Assembly: GCA_036679405.1 (NCBI GenBank)
Contig: JAVBVZ010000047.1
Coordinates: 1 to 64,000 of the forward strand
Direction of reading: 5' to 3'
Source of the DNA: JAEYKI01 sp036679405
GTDB taxonomy: Bacteria > Bacillota > Clostridia > Christensenellales > Christensenellaceae
Length of the DNA: 64,000 bases
Under the pieces are notes generated by a model. That model was not told the DNA's origin, searched no databases, and worked only from the letters and a program-made list of their open reading frames with translations. Below are positions 8,187 through 15,690 of the stretch, piece after piece. The position numbers and the translations under genes were made by a program. Positions within the stretch are counted from its first letter, which is position 1. Every line of letters starts with the position of its first letter.

Positions 8187-8481
8187 TGTTTTCCTCCTCT
8201 CCGGCCTGCGGTTCCGTCCGCCAGTAAGCGCTTCCGTCCGCCCTGCGCGCCATAAAGCCGTAATCCACCAGCAGCCTGCGCAGAATAAAATAATCCCCAA
8301 AGGTATGCCATTTGTCGATCACGGCATTCACTTCTTTTTCCCTGTAACGCCTGCCCGGCTCAAATTTGCCTGCCAGGTACGCAAGCACGGGTCTTTTGGT
8401 TCTTTCCGGAACGGGCAGCTGCATGATTCTTCCGCTGCCGTCCAGAAAAATTTCAATATTCACTTTTTTCTTTTTAGGCAT
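8146..8481 (-). CDS. DUF2087-domain protein
   Basis: 111 residues. The domain KRPVLAYLAGKFEPGRRYREKEVN...HTFGDYFILRRLLVDYGFMARRADGSAYW fits DUF2087, which elsewhere occurs alone or fused to ArsR-type winged-helix regulators; its GRRY-EKEVN and LVDYG elements suggest a winged-helix-like fold. A DNA-binding or regulatory role is therefore possible but not shown. RBS AGGAGGGAG. It is first in a two-gene unit with the GIY-YIG-like gene and stands behind a consensus promoter carrying a tandem repeat. Confidence 0.8.
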   Translation of the reverse strand: MPKKKKVNIEIFLDGSGRIMQLPVPERTKRPVLAYLAGKFEPGRRYREKEVNAVIDKWHTFGDYFILRRLLVDYGFMARRADGSAYWRTEPQAGEEENNANRPETGAEKAV

Positions 8482-8493
8482 TTTTCTCCCTCC

Positions 8494-8522
8494 TACTAAT
8501 TTAGTAAATTACTAATTTAGTA
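8494..8522 (-). promoter_or_regulatory. Tandem operator-like repeat
   Basis: The 13-mer TACTAATTTAGTA occurs twice, at 8494-8506 and 8510-8522, separated by AAT. Each copy is a near-perfect palindrome (one central mismatch). The distal copy overlaps the -10 hexamer and the proximal copy reaches the RBS of the DUF2087 gene, an arrangement suited to repression. Confidence 0.7.
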
Positions 8523-8547
8523 TATGCGCATTGTTTTTCTTTGTCAA
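8519..8547 (-). promoter_or_regulatory. Consensus sigma-A promoter of DUF2087 unit
   Basis: Read on the minus strand: TTGACA at 8547-8542, 17 bases, TATACT at 8524-8519. Perfect -35, near-perfect -10 and ideal spacing. Confidence 0.85.
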
Positions 8548-8627
8548 CAGTATTTTTTCCGCCCTTTTCCTCTCTTTTGGTTTATGGTACAATTTTAAAA
8601 ATAGCTGCCGCCCAAAAAGGCGTTACG

Positions 8628-9497
8628 ATGGGCAAAAAGAAAGGATCCGTTATGCTGATCACCATATTTGTATTTATTGCCGTATTTGCCTACTGGTTCA
8701 TCAACTGGCAGAACAACAACATTGTTACCACTAATCTGGCATACACCCACAAAAAAATCCCGGAGGAAATGGACGGGTTTAAAATTGTCCACCTTTCCGA
8801 CCTGCACAATAAAAAATTCGGCAAGGACGGAGCGGACCTCAAAGAAGAAGTAACAAGCGCCGCCCCGGACATCATTGTGATCACGGGCGATTTGATAGAC
8901 TATCACCGCACAAACATTCCGTCCGCCATGCAGAGTATTGCCGATATGGTTAAAATTGCGCCCGTCTATTATGTGCCCGGCAACCACGAAGCAATGTCCG
9001 GCGTATATGAAAAGCTTTCCGCCATACTGAAAAAGGCGGGGGTCACCGTGCTTCAAAATGAATCCGTCCGCCTGCAAAAAGGCGGCGCTTTTATAACGCT
9101 TGCCGGCGCAGCCGACGTTACCTTCATAGACAAGGCGAAGGGCGAGCCGGCATATAAAGCTTTTGAAAAAAACCTGGCCGCGCTGCGCGCACAGGCAAAG
9201 GGATTTTCCATTTTGTTATCCCACCGCCCGGAATGCCTGGACCTTTATGTGCGGCAGGGCTTTGACCTTGTGTTTTCCGGCCACGCACACGGCGGGCAGG
9301 TGCGCTTCCCCGGCCTCGGCGGCCTCTTTGCCCCCGGCCAGGGCCTTTTTCCAAAATATACGGCAGGCATGCACCGCAAGGACGGCACCGCCCTTGTGGT
9401 TTCCCGCGGCCTTGGGAACAGCGAATTTCCCATACGGGTCTTTAACCGTCCGGAGATCGTGACGCTCACCTTATACAGCGCGCCTTTGGGCAGCTGA
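8628..9497 (+). CDS. Membrane-anchored metallophosphoesterase (YkuE/YaeI-like)
   Basis: 289 residues. An N-terminal hydrophobic segment (about residues 9-25) anchors or exports a calcineurin-like phosphoesterase domain with its motifs in order: LSDLHNKKFG (D-x-H), ITGDLIDYH (GDxxD), VPGNHE (GNHE), SHRPE and GHAHGGQVRFP (GHxHGGQ). This set matches the YkuE/YaeI group, whose YaeI member acts on UDP-2,3-diacylglucosamine in some Gram-negatives; in Bacillota the substrate is unclear. I start at the ATG at 8628 (AAAAAGG upstream); an earlier in-frame start has no RBS. A TACAAT -10 lies at 8588-8593. Confidence 0.85.
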   Translation: MGKKKGSVMLITIFVFIAVFAYWFINWQNNNIVTTNLAYTHKKIPEEMDGFKIVHLSDLHNKKFGKDGADLKEEVTSAAPDIIVITGDLIDYHRTNIPSAMQSIADMVKIAPVYYVPGNHEAMSGVYEKLSAILKKAGVTVLQNESVRLQKGGAFITLAGAADVTFIDKAKGEPAYKAFEKNLAALRAQAKGFSILLSHRPECLDLYVRQGFDLVFSGHAHGGQVRFPGLGGLFAPGQGLFPKYTAGMHRKDGTALVVSRGLGNSEFPIRVFNRPEIVTLTLYSAPLGS

Positions 9498-9516
9498 AAA
9501 CTTTTTCACAGCCGCT

Positions 9517-9554
9517 AAAAAAGCAGGCGTTTTAAAAAGACGCCTGCTTTTTTT
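9517..9554. terminator. Bidirectional terminator
   Basis: AGCAGGCGT and ACGCCTGCT form a perfect stem flanked by A-run and T-run, between the converging metallophosphoesterase gene and the glycan operon. Confidence 0.9.
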
Positions 9555-9600
9555 AAGCATGATTTTGGCCTAAGCGGTTTTTGACGGCTATTTTTTTCCT

Positions 9601-11382
9601 TTACCCTGCGTCCGCCTCATAAATGGCCCCTATATTGGCTATGTCTGTGCTTTTGATGCGGTATACATATAAGTCTGCCGCAAGCCGGTCTGTTTTTTCA
9701 TATTCTACCGGGATCCCGTACGTTTCATAAAAATATGTGGTCAAAGGACCCATGCTTTCTCCCGCAACATAGTATACGTGGTCATTATCCACCATATCCA
9801 GCGGCAGCGTCTCAAGCGCGTACTGCGCTTTAAAATCATTATACGAAGGCGACCGGGTATTCCACCCGCCCAGCACCCGGCTGTTTTCAAGGTATCCCGC
9901 CGGGAATGCATGGAAGATGCTGTAGCTTTCATTGACCGCAATTAAGCTGCTGTCCGTTGCGTAAAGATAGGCGTTATCCGGACGCTTTGCAAAATAATCT
10001 ATAGCCAGGCCGACGTCCCGCACCACCGGATCTTCCGCTTTAACTTCTCCGTCCCATTTGGCGTTTAAAAAAAGATTACCGTTAAGCACAACCACAAACA
10101 CAAGGATCACCAGAGAAGCCACGCGCCCAAGGTTTTTTGCATTCTGCTTTGAAAGGCTGTCCATGCCCAGTTTTTGTTTGATCCCCTTAAGGTCGGTGAT
10201 CATGAGTAGCGCGACCACCGAAAGCACGTAATGCGGATAGACCGCACGGTAAACCGGGCGCCAGAGCATAAGCAAAAGGACCTGCACGGCAAACGGCAAA
10301 ACGAACAGGAATACGGCAAAAAGACGGCGCTTGCCCGAAAGATACGCAAAAATCAGTGCCAAAAACAGCAGGCAGAGTACATAAATATTGGCGTCGTTAA
10401 AGGTGGAAATGACGCTGGCAAAAACCGCCGCGCCGTCCGTCATAAGAAGGACGTCCCCGCGCGCCGCAATAATATTTTCTAAATTCTGAACAGAAAATCT
10501 TTCATCATCCGGATATATGTAGCTTTTAAACATGTTTACGTCATTTTCCGTCCATCCGGCCTGCTCAAAAGCTTCCTTATGCGCTTCAAAATCGAGCGGC
10601 GCCCGGTCCACCATCTCTACGCGGGCCGAAAAGAAAGCATTGAAATCCGAAAGCTCTTCCGTGCCTGCGTAGTACGCGCTGTCGGCGGCGGTGAAGGCGC
10701 CCACCACGGCAAAAGAAGCCAGAACCACGCTCAGCAAAACAAGTGCTTTTTTCTTATAGCGCAGCCAGATGAAAAACAGTATGACCCCAAAATAAACCGC
10801 CGCGGAAACCGCCGTTTCCACCCGCAGGCAAAGGCTGGCCACCAAAAAAAACGCGGAGAGAGCATATAAAAAGATTTTTGTGTTCCGCCTGGGCAGGTTA
10901 AGCGCATAGATGAACCCTGCGGCCGAAGCAATCAGCAGGGAATAAGCGACCATAGTGTATTGGAACTGCGTTAAAAACATTCCGTAATATACGGGAATTG
11001 TAGCAAGATAAATTAAAAGCCCCATCTTGAAGCCGAATTTGTCTAAGAATATTCCGCCCACAAAAGACGCGGAGACGCTCAGTGCCATAAATAAAAAGAC
11101 ACCATAACCGTTTACGGACGGCGCAATCTGATAGAGCGACACAATAAATTTTTGAATCAAAAAATTCATTTGCGGGAATTGCACATAATAACTGCCCAGC
11201 GCCCCGCTGAAAAGGCTTTGGAGAACAAAATCATCATTAGTGCTGAAATAAATAAAATTGAGCTCGTTTAACGCCAGAAACACCGCCGCGTTCACCAATG
11301 CAATAAAAACGGTGTACACGATCAGCGTGCGAAGATGGTTTTTTACAAAAAAAGGGTTTTTTGCCCCGCTTTTAAGTTCCAC
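9601..11382 (-). CDS. Polytopic membrane protein, GT-C-like (glycan operon)
   Basis: 593 residues from a GTG. Roughly a dozen hydrophobic segments occupy the first ~430 residues, starting at about residue 18, with an acidic pair (STNDDFVLQ) in the first external loop as is usual for GT-C fold glycosyltransferases that use lipid-linked sugars. A C-terminal soluble region of about 150 residues follows. I do not recognise a specific family. The GTG at 11382 has AAAGGAG seven bases upstream, inside the end of the preceding gene, and starts two bases after that gene's stop; an alternative TTG at 11403 lacks an RBS. Last gene of the minus-strand operon. Confidence 0.7.
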   Translation of the reverse strand: MELKSGAKNPFFVKNHLRTLIVYTVFIALVNAAVFLALNELNFIYFSTNDDFVLQSLFSGALGSYYVQFPQMNFLIQKFIVSLYQIAPSVNGYGVFLFMALSVSASFVGGIFLDKFGFKMGLLIYLATIPVYYGMFLTQFQYTMVAYSLLIASAAGFIYALNLPRRNTKIFLYALSAFFLVASLCLRVETAVSAAVYFGVILFFIWLRYKKKALVLLSVVLASFAVVGAFTAADSAYYAGTEELSDFNAFFSARVEMVDRAPLDFEAHKEAFEQAGWTENDVNMFKSYIYPDDERFSVQNLENIIAARGDVLLMTDGAAVFASVISTFNDANIYVLCLLFLALIFAYLSGKRRLFAVFLFVLPFAVQVLLLMLWRPVYRAVYPHYVLSVVALLMITDLKGIKQKLGMDSLSKQNAKNLGRVASLVILVFVVVLNGNLFLNAKWDGEVKAEDPVVRDVGLAIDYFAKRPDNAYLYATDSSLIAVNESYSIFHAFPAGYLENSRVLGGWNTRSPSYNDFKAQYALETLPLDMVDNDHVYYVAGESMGPLTTYFYETYGIPVEYEKTDRLAADLYVYRIKSTDIANIGAIYEADAG

Positions 11383-11383
11383 T

Positions 11384-12139
11384 TTACTGCTCCTTTGGGT
11401 CAAACCGCCCGCCTGCCCCGTTGTAGTGCGCGTTGAAATATTCTAGTTCTGCCGGCGTTCCGAGGACATACACGTCTTTTTCTTCCACCACGGAGATATA
11501 GACCTCCCCGCCTTTTGAGATAAGGTAGTTGTACATGGGCGCAATATACCTCTCCCCTTTTTCCAGGGATTCGGGAAGGGAAAAGAATTCACGGTACAGT
11601 TCTTCATACAGGGCGGCCGTTTTAAAATAATACGCGCCCAGCGTGCAGTATTTGGAAATGCGCTGTTTTTCGCGCACCTCTACCGCCCGGCCGCTTTCAG
11701 AGAGTTTTACAAAACTCCAGTGGTCTCCCTGCCCTAAAAAGCAGGGAATAAAGCCGTCGCCTTTAATGTCTTCCTTTTTCATGGCGCCCGGCCGCACCAG
11801 CGTGTCAATATTATAAATCAAAAGCGGATCTTCCTTCTTCCAGTATTCCGAAGCTTTAAGCGCGGTGGTCGCCTGCCCGTCCGTCGGCGCGCCGATCCCG
11901 ATGACATAGTGGTCCGCAAACCCCAGGCGGCCGCACATTTCTTCAATGAAACCCGCGGAGCCGTCTTCTGCGCGCACCACAAAAATATACCGGTTTTCAT
12001 CCGAATAAAAACCGGCCAGGCTGATCATAGACCATTCGAACAGCGTTTTTCCGTGCGCTTCGATCATGTATTTCGGCTGGCTGTAGCCCGCCTCTTTAAA
12101 GCGGGTTCCGAGCCCCGCCATGGTGATCACAATATTCAT
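11384..12139 (-). CDS. Sugar- or alcohol-phosphate nucleotidyltransferase
   Basis: 251 residues. The N-terminus MNIVITMAGLGTRF...GYSQPKYM is the nucleotide-binding signature G-x-G-x-R-F-x(n)-P-K of the NTP-transferase superfamily; YNIDTLV supplies the metal-binding Asp. It would activate a phosphorylated sugar or small alcohol as an NDP derivative. Similar proteins occur beside HAD phosphatases and kinases in capsule loci. The ATG at 12139 starts two bases after the TGA of the HAD gene; an upstream in-frame ATG is within that gene. Substrate unknown. Most likely supplies the activated donor for this operon's glycan or phosphate modification. Confidence 0.75.
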   Translation of the reverse strand: MNIVITMAGLGTRFKEAGYSQPKYMIEAHGKTLFEWSMISLAGFYSDENRYIFVVRAEDGSAGFIEEMCGRLGFADHYVIGIGAPTDGQATTALKASEYWKKEDPLLIYNIDTLVRPGAMKKEDIKGDGFIPCFLGQGDHWSFVKLSESGRAVEVREKQRISKYCTLGAYYFKTAALYEELYREFFSLPESLEKGERYIAPMYNYLISKGGEVYISVVEEKDVYVLGTPAELEYFNAHYNGAGGRFDPKEQ

Positions 12140-12140
12140 A

Positions 12141-12539
12141 TCACTTAAGCACCTTTTTTGAATCTTCACATATTTTTTCAAGTTCTTCAAAAGAATATTT
12201 TAAAAACTCGTCCGGCCGGACCGCCCGGTCGTCCACATATACGCCCTTATGGCCGGCCCACGGTTTTCCGTAAATGATCTCGTCATAAGGGATTTCCCAC
12301 CTGTCCAGCCAGGCAAGCAGCACTTTGGCGGTATTTGCATTGATAAGCCCAATGTTTCCCTGATAGGTGTTCACGTTCCTTGACGTATATAAAACGATCT
12401 TTGCGCCCAGGCTATGGTATTCCTTTAATTTTTGCACGATATTTTCGTACGGCTCAAGATCACAATACTCTTCACATTTTGATTTTACCGGACACAGCGT
12501 CCCGTCCACATCCACCACCAGCGTTACTTTTTCAAACAT
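12141..12539 (-). CDS. HAD phosphatase, capsule biosynthesis type (EcbF/BcbF-like)
   Basis: 132 residues, a minimal HAD-fold protein. The nucleophile motif VVDVDGTLC is at residues 8-16, a Thr/Ser motif IVLYTSRN at about 48-55, and the C-terminal YVDDRAVRPDEF supplies the acidic motif. This short form resembles the EcbF/BcbF proteins of capsule clusters, of uncertain substrate. RBS GAGGTAAGG. The gene overlaps the upstream kinase-like gene by 16 bases, so the two are translationally coupled. Confidence 0.8.
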   Translation of the reverse strand: MFEKVTLVVDVDGTLCPVKSKCEEYCDLEPYENIVQKLKEYHSLGAKIVLYTSRNVNTYQGNIGLINANTAKVLLAWLDRWEIPYDEIIYGKPWAGHKGVYVDDRAVRPDEFLKYSFEELEKICEDSKKVLK

Positions 12540-13987
12540 TGCCTTACCTCTTTAAGTATTTCTATTGCGTTCAGCAAGAAGCCGAAAACCTTTTTGGGGT
12601 GGTCCACATGTAGCGGGGTCATGGAAAGGAACAGCGACGCTTCAAACAGGCGGACCGCCGCATAGTCGTATCCGTTGCTGTCAAGGTATTCTTTAAACAC
12701 CTTAACATACGCGCTGTTGTCAAAATCTATGGAAAGGGTAAAGCGCAGGTCGGGCGCCAGGCCGACTTCATACAGATTGCTGTTGAAAAAATCATACCGC
12801 CCGCAAATGGAATGGGAAAGCTTAGCCAGATCATAATACGGGTCTGTCCAGAGATTTTCCTTTGTAAGCGCGCCCTTCACGTCTATGAACTTCATGGTGG
12901 ACGTTTCCCCGTGGTACAGCATATTGGAAAAGCACAGGTCCCCGTGCCCGATCACCTGCACCGGCTCAAACTTCACCTTTCTGCGGATGGCCGCGTAAAG
13001 ATCCGTATATTCCTGGACGATGCCGTCTATATTCGTATAAGGCGTTCCCCGCAGAATAAAGTCGGAAATCGCGGGGTAGATATCGCTTTGCTTGATCTGG
13101 GCAATCCTCTCGCCAAGTTTTTTTATGTACAGGGATTCGGCTTTTTGTTCGTATTCTTTTTGCGTAACGCTCCTGCGGTCACGGCGGCTCAAAAAGTAAA
13201 ATACCATGTTCAGTATTTTTTCAAATTCTTTTGCTGAAATAGAGCCGTTGACCCATTTGATTGCGAGGTCGGTGACGTGGTAGCGCTCCATGGAATAGCT
13301 TGCCCCCTGCTCGTCCTCCCGGTAATCAAAGGGCATCACAAACCATATTTTCATGGCTTCGGGCAGCAGATGGTAATAAGTATATTCGCTTTTGATTTTT
13401 TGCTTATTGGCCGACCGCTTGGTCACGACATAGTCGTCTCCGTTCAAAAGATTGAAATAGCGCGTGTCAAACCCTTTGGTGATGTAGCGCAAAAAAACGC
13501 CCGGGTCGCTCACCGAAGCCAGCGCTTCTGTTTTTAAGTTTTCAAACTGCATAAATTCGGGCAGCTGCTTTGTGTTTCCCGCGGAAAGCCCCTGCTGCAG
13601 GAAACGGATATATTCCTGTACATCTTTCAGCACCACCGCCGTCATCCGGCCGTCCGTTACGGTAAGGTTTTCTTTTACAAACCGGACCTTTTGAAGCAGC
13701 ACCTCAAAATCTTCACGGCTTGCGACCACCGAATCGGAATAGATATGCAGCACCGGCGTTTTATAGGCAAAACCGCTCAGTTTTTCAAAAAATGCGGAAG
13801 CGGACTCAAAATCATCCAGAAAAAGGACGTCTTTTGTGCAGCCGCACGCCGCAATTTCATCGGCCATATGCTGCCGTAAAGCCTTTTTTTGAAAAATAAT
13901 ATTGCCAAAAGAGCGGTCGCCCACAATATTTTTGATTTCGCCTCCGGCTTTCGGCGTATCGTCATAAACGACCAACGTATTAAACAT
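12524..13987 (-). CDS. Two-part protein with C-terminal phosphotransferase/kinase domain
   Basis: 487 residues. The C-terminal half carries the APH/choline-kinase-type catalytic signature IGHGDLCFSNMLYHG (Brenner loop HGDxxxxN, about residues 370-380) and FIDVKGA (the metal-binding Asp of the DFG-equivalent). The N-terminal ~130 residues look like a degenerate nucleotidyltransferase-type alpha/beta domain (VLHIYSDSVV at about 80-90) without a clear G-x-G-x-R signature. A role in phosphorylating a small molecule or glycan, upstream of the nucleotidyltransferase, is inferred. Overlaps both neighbours (16 and 8 bases). RBS GGAGGACAAG. Confidence 0.7.
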   Translation of the reverse strand: MFNTLVVYDDTPKAGGEIKNIVGDRSFGNIIFQKKALRQHMADEIAACGCTKDVLFLDDFESASAFFEKLSGFAYKTPVLHIYSDSVVASREDFEVLLQKVRFVKENLTVTDGRMTAVVLKDVQEYIRFLQQGLSAGNTKQLPEFMQFENLKTEALASVSDPGVFLRYITKGFDTRYFNLLNGDDYVVTKRSANKQKIKSEYTYYHLLPEAMKIWFVMPFDYREDEQGASYSMERYHVTDLAIKWVNGSISAKEFEKILNMVFYFLSRRDRRSVTQKEYEQKAESLYIKKLGERIAQIKQSDIYPAISDFILRGTPYTNIDGIVQEYTDLYAAIRRKVKFEPVQVIGHGDLCFSNMLYHGETSTMKFIDVKGALTKENLWTDPYYDLAKLSHSICGRYDFFNSNLYEVGLAPDLRFTLSIDFDNSAYVKVFKEYLDSNGYDYAAVRLFEASLFLSMTPLHVDHPKKVFGFLLNAIEILKEVRQCLKK

Positions 13988-14852
13988 GACGCTTGTCCTC
14001 CTTTTTCAGGCGCAGGATCACAAAGAACACCACCGCGATCACCCCAAGTATGACTGCGCTTGAAATAATATAAATACTGGATATCTGCTCTATTCCCAAA
14101 TAGAAAATGGAATGGATATAGTTTGTAAAATCTTTGAATATAAAGGAGAGGCCCATGGCCCGCGACAAAACGACCAGCGCAAAATATTCCACCAGCCACG
14201 CGATCCCCGACAGCAAAATGATGATGAGCACCCTGCCTTTTAAAAGGCTCCTTAAATACAAATACCACCGGCGCAGATCTTCCAGCGCAACAAGCGCGCG
14301 CGCAGAACTTTTGGAGGTGGTATTTAAAATCAAAAATTTGTTCAGGTAATTGTAAAGCGGCGGGAAAGCCGCAAAGGCCATCACGCAAATGATTAAGAAA
14401 ACGATCAGCAGGACGGTGATGAAAGAAAAGCTTCCCATATAGGTAAGCTCCAGCGGCACTAAGAAAAACAGCAGCGCACAGGTGTCGAAAAAGCGGTCTA
14501 TCAGCACGGATAAAAGGCCGATCTGCGGATTTTTTGTAGCATCCGCCAGGCAGTAAAAGCGGTATATCTCTCCCAGCTTATACGGGATCAGAAAATTCAC
14601 AAACGCGGTGCGCGCATAAATCTGGATAAAACGCACCGGGCGTATCTTTTGCTCCAGCATAATGAAAAACAAACGGCTCATCTTTAAAAAGTGCAGTGCC
14701 AAAACAAGCGCGACAAAGCCGACCAGCATCATCACGGTATAACGGGTGGGTGCAAAAATCATTTCGGGGTGTGTTTGGAACATGTAGTACAAAAAGAACC
14801 CCGCCAGCACCAAAACCGCACTATTGATAAGTATGGAAACCCTTTTTTTCAC
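13980..14852 (-). CDS. Flippase-like membrane protein (LPG synthase TM / UPF0104 type)
   Basis: 290 residues with about eight hydrophobic helices. The segment FLKMSRLFFIML... FVNFLIPYKLGEIYRFY...LIDRFFDT is the pattern of the lysylphosphatidylglycerol synthase transmembrane domain/AglD family (conserved P-x-K-x-G-E and the E/DR-F-D element). Such proteins move lipids or participate in polyprenol-linked glycan assembly. It overlaps the upstream GT2 gene by four bases (ATGA) and the downstream kinase-like gene by eight. Confidence 0.75.
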   Translation of the reverse strand: MKKRVSILINSAVLVLAGFFLYYMFQTHPEMIFAPTRYTVMMLVGFVALVLALHFLKMSRLFFIMLEQKIRPVRFIQIYARTAFVNFLIPYKLGEIYRFYCLADATKNPQIGLLSVLIDRFFDTCALLFFLVPLELTYMGSFSFITVLLIVFLIICVMAFAAFPPLYNYLNKFLILNTTSKSSARALVALEDLRRWYLYLRSLLKGRVLIIILLSGIAWLVEYFALVVLSRAMGLSFIFKDFTNYIHSIFYLGIEQISSIYIISSAVILGVIAVVFFVILRLKKEDKRHV

Positions 14853-15649
14853 CTGAAAACCTCGTTTTCGTAAATGATTTTTGCAGTATACTCCGGCCGG
14901 ATGTTCTCCCGGAATTCAGACTTTATGTAGCGTCCGCGCCGAAAGAAATATGTACAAACCATCTTGAGCACATAAGACGCCTGGCTCACCAGCTTTACAT
15001 TGGAGACCTGGTCTTCCTCCCGCCAGCTTATGGGAAAGAACAACGCGGTATGCCGGTAGTAGGCCGCCGCCAGGATCATGCAGTAATTGAACGTCAGGTT
15101 GTCCGGAAACCTAAAATAAAATTCATCCTTCAGCATTCGGACGGAATACATATTGAGGCCCGACCCAAGGTCACGGATCCGCCTGCCTGCCGCAATGGAA
15201 AACAGCGCGTTGTACACCCGGTTTCCAAATGTCCTGAAACGCGAATAGCCTCCCAGGCGCGATCCGCGCATAAAACGGGACCCGAGGCAGCAATCCACCT
15301 CTTTGTATGCGCCGCTTTTCAAAATGGGCAGGAGGTCGTGAATGTTGCCCTGGTCGTCCCCGTGCAGCACGACCACATAATCAAACCCGTTTTTTACGGC
15401 ATATCCAAAGGCCACCTTATGCGATCCGCCCAGCCCGTAATTTTGGTCATTGCGCAGAATTTTTAAAGGCAGGCCGCCGTGCGCCCCGGCATATTGCTGC
15501 GCGGCGGCTTCCGTGCCGTCCGTGCTGCGGTTGTTCACAAAAATAACTTCGCCTATATAGGAAAGCACCTCTTCGTCAAGCTGCGCCAAAACGCGCGTTA
15601 TTTGTTTTTCGCAGTTGTACCCAGGGATAAACAGCAGTATCTTGTCCAT
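14849..15649 (-). CDS. GT2-family glycosyltransferase (polyprenol-phosphate sugar type)
   Basis: 266 residues. GT-A fold with IPGYNCEKQI at the N-terminus, NNRSTDGT at about 39-46 (the N-x-S-x-D-x-T nucleotide loop), and VVLHGDDQGNI in place of the DXD metal site. DPM1-like proteins of this size transfer a sugar from an NDP-sugar to polyprenol phosphate at the cytoplasmic face, producing donors for GT-C enzymes. The two GT-C-like proteins in this operon and the flippase-like protein next to it support that role. The C-terminal ~40 residues are basic. RBS GAGGAAAG. Confidence 0.85.
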   Translation of the reverse strand: MDKILLFIPGYNCEKQITRVLAQLDEEVLSYIGEVIFVNNRSTDGTEAAAQQYAGAHGGLPLKILRNDQNYGLGGSHKVAFGYAVKNGFDYVVVLHGDDQGNIHDLLPILKSGAYKEVDCCLGSRFMRGSRLGGYSRFRTFGNRVYNALFSIAAGRRIRDLGSGLNMYSVRMLKDEFYFRFPDNLTFNYCMILAAAYYRHTALFFPISWREEDQVSNVKLVSQASYVLKMVCTYFFRRGRYIKSEFRENIRPEYTAKIIYENEVFR

Positions 15650-15690
15650 CGTTTAAGCTTTCCTCTTGCCTTTAATAATCCTTATACACT

